In this document: positions 59,483 through 64,000 of the stretch, piece by piece
Position numbering within the stretch: the first letter of the stretch is position 1
Layout of the letters: every line of letters begins with the position of its first letter
Source of the DNA: Bryobacteraceae bacterium
GTDB lineage: Bacteria > Acidobacteriota > Terriglobia > Bryobacterales > Bryobacteraceae
Direction: 5' to 3'
Length of the DNA stretch: 64,000 nucleotides
Assembly: GCA_041394945.1 (NCBI GenBank)
Contig: JAWKHH010000004.1
Coordinates: 248,001 to 312,000, forward strand
Program-made: the position numbers and the translations under genes
The notes under the pieces: generated by a model
What the model was told of the DNA's origin: nothing
Database searches by the model: none
Seen by the model: the letters and a program-made list of their open reading frames with translations, nothing else

Positions 59483-61895
59483 TCAGGTTAAACAGTCCAC
59501 GGGCAAGCTCGGAAGCCGCGGCGGCGCGGGAGCCGAGATGTTTCCGCTGACGTTCCAACAACGACTGTGCAAGGCGTTCTTCCTCCGGCGATGGCGCCCG
59601 CGCCAGCACCCGCCGCCACGCGGCTTCAATGAGCGCTGCGTCGTCCTGGTGTTTCTCCGTGAGCCACTCGCCGAGCCGCCGCGCCTGATCGACGGCGAAG
59701 CCGCCGTTGAGCAGCGTGAGCGATTGCGGCGCGGTTGTGCTCGAGTCCCGGCGGGGACAACTGAGCATGCTCTCCGGCAGATCGAACACGTCCATCATCG
59801 GCATCCGGAAGGTTCGCTTCGCAATCATGTAGATGGTCCGGCGCGTGTGCTGCGCCTCATCTTCCGTAACGATCCAGGCGTCACTCGCATTCTTGGTGAG
59901 ATTGTAGAGTTCTTCCTTCGTTTGCGGCGGCACCACGGGCCGGCCACCCATCTTCAGGCTCAAGATGCCGGCCGCATACAGCACGGAGTCGCGGACCTCT
60001 TCCGCGTTCAGACGGCGGCGTTCGAAATGCGCGAGCCAGGTGTTCTGCGGATCTTGCGCGATCGAATCGGCGGCAACCGCGGAAGCGCGCCGGTAGGCGT
60101 CCGTGTTCATGATGGTGCGGTGGAGCCATTTGATGCTCCAGCCGTTGGCGACGAACTGCGTGGCGAGCCAGTCGAGCAGTTCCGGGTGCGAAGGCTCCTG
60201 ACCGCGCGAACCGAGGTCGCTTGACAGTTGCGCCAAGCCGCGGCCGAAATGTTGCTGCCACACCCGGTTGACGATCACGCGCGCCGTGAGCGGATGATCC
60301 GGACTGGCCAGCCACTCGGCGAGCGCCTTCCGCCGATTGGTGGTGGTGGCGCTCACCGGCGGTTCCGGCGCGTCGCCTCCGCCAAGAGCGGAGAGGAACC
60401 CGGCGCCCACCAACTCGCCCGTAACGTCGCCCACCACGGACCCGCGCAGCGGCATGTAGGTGCGCGGCGCTTCGCGGCTGACATCGGTAACCGCGCACGC
60501 GTAAGGTTTGGGTTTCTGGCCCAGCGCATAGCTCACCAGTTCATGCTCCACGCCGGCGAGTTTAGTTTTCTCATCCTCGGACATACAGGCGCGGATTTCG
60601 TTCTGGCCGGCGCCCACGCGCCCGCGTACTTCGCGGAATAACTGCTCCTGACGCGGAGTGCGCCGCGCGGCTTCGGTCCGGACGGCCTCGCGTGTCTCCG
60701 CGTCGAGCTTGGCGAGCTTGGCTTCCGAGATCGACTTCTTGCAACGCGCCTGCGCGGCCTCAATGCGGTCGGCGAGTTCGTGCAGCTTCACTTCGTTCTT
60801 ATTTTGGGAGATGTCCCAGAACAGGCTTGGCAAAAATCCGAGCGCGGCGCGTGTTTTCACCATTGGCGTGAAGATGGCTTGCATGCGATAGTAGTCCCGC
60901 TTCGGGATCGGATCGAACTTGTGGTCGTGACAGCGCGCGCAGCCGACGGTTAGTCCGAGGAAGACCGCGCCCGTTGTATCCACCCAATCCATGAGTGTCT
61001 CTTCGCGGTTGACCTCGGCCTGCTCCGGATTGATGTCGCGATTCGGACCGACACAATAGTAGCCCGTGGCGATCTTGGCGGTTACGTCCTCAGGATAGAT
61101 TTCGTCGCCGGCGAGTTGTTCTTTCACGAAACGGTTGTACGGCTTGTCATTGTTGAAAGACTCGATGACGTAGTCGCGATACCGCCAGGCGTCGGCCGTG
61201 TAAGGATCGGCCTCGAAGCCGGCGGTATCGGCATAGCGGACGAGGTCGAGCCAGAAACGGCCCCACTTTTCGCCGTACCGCGGCGAGGCGAGCAGGTCGT
61301 TCACCAGCTTCTCATAAGCTTTCGGCGACGTGTTCCGGGCGAAGGCCTGGACCTCCGCGGCCGTCGGGGGCAGGCCGTGGAGATCGTAGTAGGCGCGCCG
61401 GGCGAGCGTGGCCCGCTCGGCGGCGGGCGTCGTGGTGAGGCTGTGTTGGCGGATCGATCGCAGCACGAATGCGTCGATCGGGTTCGAAGCGCCATCGACG
61501 CGCGGCACCTCCGGCGCCACCGGTTTCCGGAACGACCACCACTGCGGCGCCGATGGCTTCGCCGGCTCGTCGGGCCAGGACGCTCCGGCGTCGATCCACT
61601 TGCCGAGCGCGTTCACATCGGATTCGGCAAGCTTGCGGCCGGGTGGCATCTTGAGCGCGCCTTCGTGCCGCACTGCCTTCATCAGGACGCTGGCGGCCGA
61701 ATCACCGGGAATGATCGCGGCGCCCTTTTCGCCGCCCTTCAGCGCGTACGCGCGCGTCGTGAGGTTGAGTCCGGACATCGCCGCCGCGCCGTGGCAGGAG
61801 GAGCAATTGGCGTCGAGGATTGCGATCGCGTCTTCCGGCAGGCTCGCGCCGGCGGCCAACAGCGGGCAGACAAACAGGGCCTGGAGGGCTTTCAC
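59460..61895 (-). CDS. PSD1/planctomycete cytochrome c-domain protein (DUF1549/DUF1553)
   Basis: 811 residues. A signal peptide is followed by a heme-binding motif CSSCH (DANCSSCHGAAAMSGLNLTT). Next come the DUF1549 part (IDAFVLRSIRQHSLTTTPAA, LHGLPPTAAEVQAF) and the DUF1553 part (ARVIVNRVWQQHFGRGLAQL, YRRASAVAADSIAQDPQNTW). An operon with DUF1501 follows. It is probably part of a periplasmic multi-enzyme process typical of soil acidobacteria; the substrate is not known. Confidence 0.9.
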   Translation of the reverse strand: MKALQALFVCPLLAAGASLPEDAIAILDANCSSCHGAAAMSGLNLTTRAYALKGGEKGAAIIPGDSAASVLMKAVRHEGALKMPPGRKLAESDVNALGKWIDAGASWPDEPAKPSAPQWWSFRKPVAPEVPRVDGASNPIDAFVLRSIRQHSLTTTPAAERATLARRAYYDLHGLPPTAAEVQAFARNTSPKAYEKLVNDLLASPRYGEKWGRFWLDLVRYADTAGFEADPYTADAWRYRDYVIESFNNDKPYNRFVKEQLAGDEIYPEDVTAKIATGYYCVGPNRDINPEQAEVNREETLMDWVDTTGAVFLGLTVGCARCHDHKFDPIPKRDYYRMQAIFTPMVKTRAALGFLPSLFWDISQNKNEVKLHELADRIEAAQARCKKSISEAKLAKLDAETREAVRTEAARRTPRQEQLFREVRGRVGAGQNEIRACMSEDEKTKLAGVEHELVSYALGQKPKPYACAVTDVSREAPRTYMPLRGSVVGDVTGELVGAGFLSALGGGDAPEPPVSATTTNRRKALAEWLASPDHPLTARVIVNRVWQQHFGRGLAQLSSDLGSRGQEPSHPELLDWLATQFVANGWSIKWLHRTIMNTDAYRRASAVAADSIAQDPQNTWLAHFERRRLNAEEVRDSVLYAAGILSLKMGGRPVVPPQTKEELYNLTKNASDAWIVTEDEAQHTRRTIYMIAKRTFRMPMMDVFDLPESMLSCPRRDSSTTAPQSLTLLNGGFAVDQARRLGEWLTEKHQDDAALIEAAWRRVLARAPSPEEERLAQSLLERQRKHLGSRAAAASELARGLFNLNEFLYVD

Positions 61896-62014
61896 GGTGC
61901 TTTTATTCTACGTGAATCGACGCGCGAGACCGATGTTCACTTCGGGTCTAACTCGATCCACGATCCGATGGCGACTACTAGCGCCGTCGATTCCACGCGT
62001 GAAACAATAAACGG

Positions 62015-62428
62015 ATGAGCTTTCTCGACAATCTCGAGAACAACCTCAAGGCGCTGGAGTCGCGCGAGGAGCAAGATCCGAAGGCAATGGCACGCGCGCG
62101 GTCGGCGCGCGAGGCCGAGAGGGCGGCGGCGCTGAAGCGCGCCCCTTTTGAACAAGAGCTGCGAGACGGGCCGTTCTCCGGGGCGTTGATCACAGCGTGC
62201 CGGCGCGCCGGACATGCGCGGCGGATCATGGTGCGTCCCACCTGGATTGGAACCGTGTTGCGGCTGGAGGCGCGCTGGGACGACGTGGACCGGCGGCTGG
62301 AAATCGAGGCGACCGGTGACGGCGCCAGGGCCGTCTTCTACGAGGGCGACGAGCGGATACAAGAAGAGCGCGTCGACCTCAAAGGTCCGGCCGACGCGCT
62401 CGCCGCGAACTGGCTCGGCCCGGCCTAG
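62015..62428 (+). CDS. Small conserved protein, unknown function
   Basis: 137 residues. A charged helical N-terminus (SFLDNLENNLKALESREEQD) precedes a compact alpha/beta part (RRAGHARRIMVRPTWIGTVL, RLEIEATGDGARAVFYEGD). No named family is recognised. It is transcribed away from the PSD1 gene, with a 119-bp divergent gap, and overlaps the end of the TonB-dependent receptor gene by 4 bases. Confidence 0.7.
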   Translation: MSFLDNLENNLKALESREEQDPKAMARARSAREAERAAALKRAPFEQELRDGPFSGALITACRRAGHARRIMVRPTWIGTVLRLEARWDDVDRRLEIEATGDGARAVFYEGDERIQEERVDLKGPADALAANWLGPA

Positions 62429-64000
62429 AAGATCATCTTCAGCGACATCTGCCAGTTGCGGCTGTCGCCCGCCGTGCTGGTGATGCGGCCGAAGGCCGTG
62501 TTGGTCGGCGCTGTGTTCGGCGCGTTCAGGTTCGTATGGTTCCACGCGTTGTAGGCGTCGGCACGGAACTGCGCGCGGACACGCTCGTGAATCGGGAAGT
62601 TCTTCACGAGCGAGAAATCCCAGCTCTTCTGGCCCGGTGAGCGAATGCCGCCAAAGCGCAAGGGAAACTGCCGGTAGTTTGAGGCAAGCTGCTGGCTGGC
62701 ATTGCGATTGAAGCCGGCGTCGGTGTTGAACCAACGGTCGACGTCGCGCTGGCCGCCGGACAGCGCGATATTGTCGATGTCGCCGTTGAAGATGGCGTTG
62801 CCGAAGCCCATCGGTCCGCCGGACTGCAGCGCGACAACCGCGCCGATCTGCCAGCCGCCGAGGATGAAGTTGGCCTGCGCAGGGAGCGCGTTTGCGAAGC
62901 GACGGCCTTTGCCGATCGGCACTTCCCAAATCCCGGTGGAGGCGATGCGGTGCGGCCGGTCAAAGCTGCTGATGCTTTCGTAGGGAACCGTGTCGGCGGC
63001 GTTCAGGAACTCGGTGGCTTCCATCGTCTTCGCCCAGGTGTAGGCGAGTTGGAACGTGAAGCCATTCAGGAACCGGCGTTCGGCGCGCATCTGCAGCGAG
63101 TGGTACCAGGAGTAGCCGGTAGGTACTTCGATTTGAATGTTGCCGAATTGCGGATAGGGACGGAGCAGGTTGCCGCGGCTGATGTTCGCTCCGTAGATGG
63201 GGTTCGTTCCCCGGAACGGACTCGGGAAGGTGCGGGAGAGGAAATCAATGGTGGTCTGGTCGCGCTGCGGTGAGCGGCTCAGATACTCGGCCGGTGTGGC
63301 GTTGAACTCCCGGGAGACGTCAAGCCGTGTGCCGCGATTGGCCACATAGCTCGTATCGAGCACAACCTGCCCTGGCAGCATCCGCTGCACGCCGAGCGAC
63401 CAGCGCTGCGCGTATCCTTGCTTGTTCGGGCGGAAGTATGTGTTGAGCGACTGGCCGAGGTTGGTGGCGAGCCCACCGGAGGAACCGGCCGGCGGAATCA
63501 GGCCACTGGGAAATGGATTGGCCGTCGTGGCGACGTAGGTGATTCCGCTGTCGAGAGACGCCTGGATGGGCGTCGACTGGCTAAAGCCGGTCTGAAGCGG
63601 GAGGATGGTGTTGACGCCGAGCGTATTGAAGAAGATCCCGTAGCCTCCGCGAACCACGGTCTTGGGGTTTGCTTCGAAGGCGAAGCCCAGCCGCGGCATG
63701 ACGTTGTTCTTCTCGCCGATGTAGGGGCTGCGGCCGACGCCGTTCTGGTCCACCCAAGTGAGTCCGCCCTGAACGCGGAACTGATCCGCCGGAAGCTCCG
63801 GGATCGGGTTGCGGGCGTAGTTGGCGCGGGCCTGCGCTTCGATCGGGTTGGCGGTGGTGGAGTCAAACCCTGCCTGGAGGCGATTGTAGCGCTCGGTAAT
63901 CGGCGTCTCGAGTTCGTAGCGGACGCCGTAGTTGAGCGTGAAGCGCCGGCTGAGCTTCCAGTCGTCCTGGAGGAAGAGCGCGAGATACTGGTTCTGCAGC
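62425..64000 (-). CDS. Oar-like TonB-dependent receptor, C-terminal part
   Basis: The gene enters from the right edge; its N-terminus (carboxypeptidase regulatory-like and plug domains) lies outside. The visible 525 residues are outer-membrane beta-barrel repeats: RGGYGIFFNTLGVNTILPLQ, YAQRWSLGVQRMLPGQVVLD, NGFTFQLAYTWAKTMEATEF, and the terminal aromatic SLKMIF. FDRPHRIASTGIWEVP and YNAWNHTNLNAP are landmarks of the large Oar-like transporters that are numerous in Bryobacterales. No hints of the transported substrate. Confidence 0.88.
   Translation of the reverse strand, partial: LQNQYLALFLQDDWKLSRRFTLNYGVRYELETPITERYNRLQAGFDSTTANPIEAQARANYARNPIPELPADQFRVQGGLTWVDQNGVGRSPYIGEKNNVMPRLGFAFEANPKTVVRGGYGIFFNTLGVNTILPLQTGFSQSTPIQASLDSGITYVATTANPFPSGLIPPAGSSGGLATNLGQSLNTYFRPNKQGYAQRWSLGVQRMLPGQVVLDTSYVANRGTRLDVSREFNATPAEYLSRSPQRDQTTIDFLSRTFPSPFRGTNPIYGANISRGNLLRPYPQFGNIQIEVPTGYSWYHSLQMRAERRFLNGFTFQLAYTWAKTMEATEFLNAADTVPYESISSFDRPHRIASTGIWEVPIGKGRRFANALPAQANFILGGWQIGAVVALQSGGPMGFGNAIFNGDIDNIALSGGQRDVDRWFNTDAGFNRNASQQLASNYRQFPLRFGGIRSPGQKSWDFSLVKNFPIHERVRAQFRADAYNAWNHTNLNAPNTAPTNTAFGRITSTAGDSRNWQMSLKMIF

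Overview
The window is high-GC, densely coded bacterial DNA, and its gene content points to an Acidobacteriota chromosome of the Bryobacterales/Solibacter type (inference). The supporting families are the pair of a PSD1/planctomycete-type cytochrome c protein and a DUF1501 protein, an Oar-like TonB-dependent receptor, dockerin-FN3 proteins, choice-of-anchor repeat proteins, and an exosortase with PEP-CTERM substrates. No rRNA is present. One tRNA gene, tRNA-Ser(CGA), was found.

The main result is a roughly 50.3 kb genomic island inserted at tRNA-Ser(CGA). The last 21 bases of the tRNA plus 7 bases beyond it (3697-3724) recur as a perfect 28-bp direct repeat at 53962-53989. A tyrosine recombinase gene starts just inside the left repeat. 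A second 21-bp repeat, built from two TGGGCAAT motifs, lies just inside both ends (3755-3775 and 53859-53879) and looks like integrase arm sites.

Layout. (1) 1-2855, chromosome: two glycosyltransferases and alanine racemase. (2) 2863-3500: a broken gene resembling RelA/SpoT-domain proteins; 3628-3717: tRNA-Ser. (3) 3799-12503, mobility module: integrase, an XRE/DUF6932 toxin-antitoxin-like pair, a small DNA-binding (Xis-like) protein, an RHH protein, a ParA-type ATPase, a tail-anchored membrane protein, a MobF relaxase-helicase, two small genes and a candidate oriT. No type IV secretion genes are seen, so the island looks mobilizable rather than self-conjugative. (4) 12972-51736: about 39 kb of genes all on the + strand, led by a NusG/UpxY-type antiterminator behind a structured leader. 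It holds a Wza-like exporter, two sigma54-type AAA+ regulators, three unknown exported proteins, a GumC/Wzc-like copolymerase with a separate BY-kinase, Wbp-type amino-sugar enzymes, a duplicated dockerin-FN3 gene, an initiating sugar transferase, Wzy, Wzx, acetyltransferases, glycosyltransferases, a methyltransferase, a FemAB-like protein, an intact IS1380 element, a deacetylase-glycosyltransferase fusion, exosortase, a TPR lipoprotein, PEP-CTERM proteins, VanZ and a beta-helix protein with a cohesin-like tail. (5) 51760-53722: a transposase fragment and a wecB-type epimerase pseudogene, ending at attR.

Right of the island (54035-56693) are a decayed IS21-type element and related transposase fragments. 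Chromosomal genes follow: an LVIVD-type beta-propeller protein, DUF1501 and PSD1 proteins, a small conserved protein, and a TonB-dependent receptor cut by the window end.

Functional reading: the island carries a nearly complete Wzx/Wzy-type exopolysaccharide pathway together with a surface-sorting system (exosortase, PEP-CTERM proteins) and possible cohesin-dockerin adhesion. Both sigma54-type regulators have lost residues normally needed for canonical signalling or ATPase function. Composition changes at about 30-40.7 kb and again from about 42.5 kb suggest the cluster is a mosaic.
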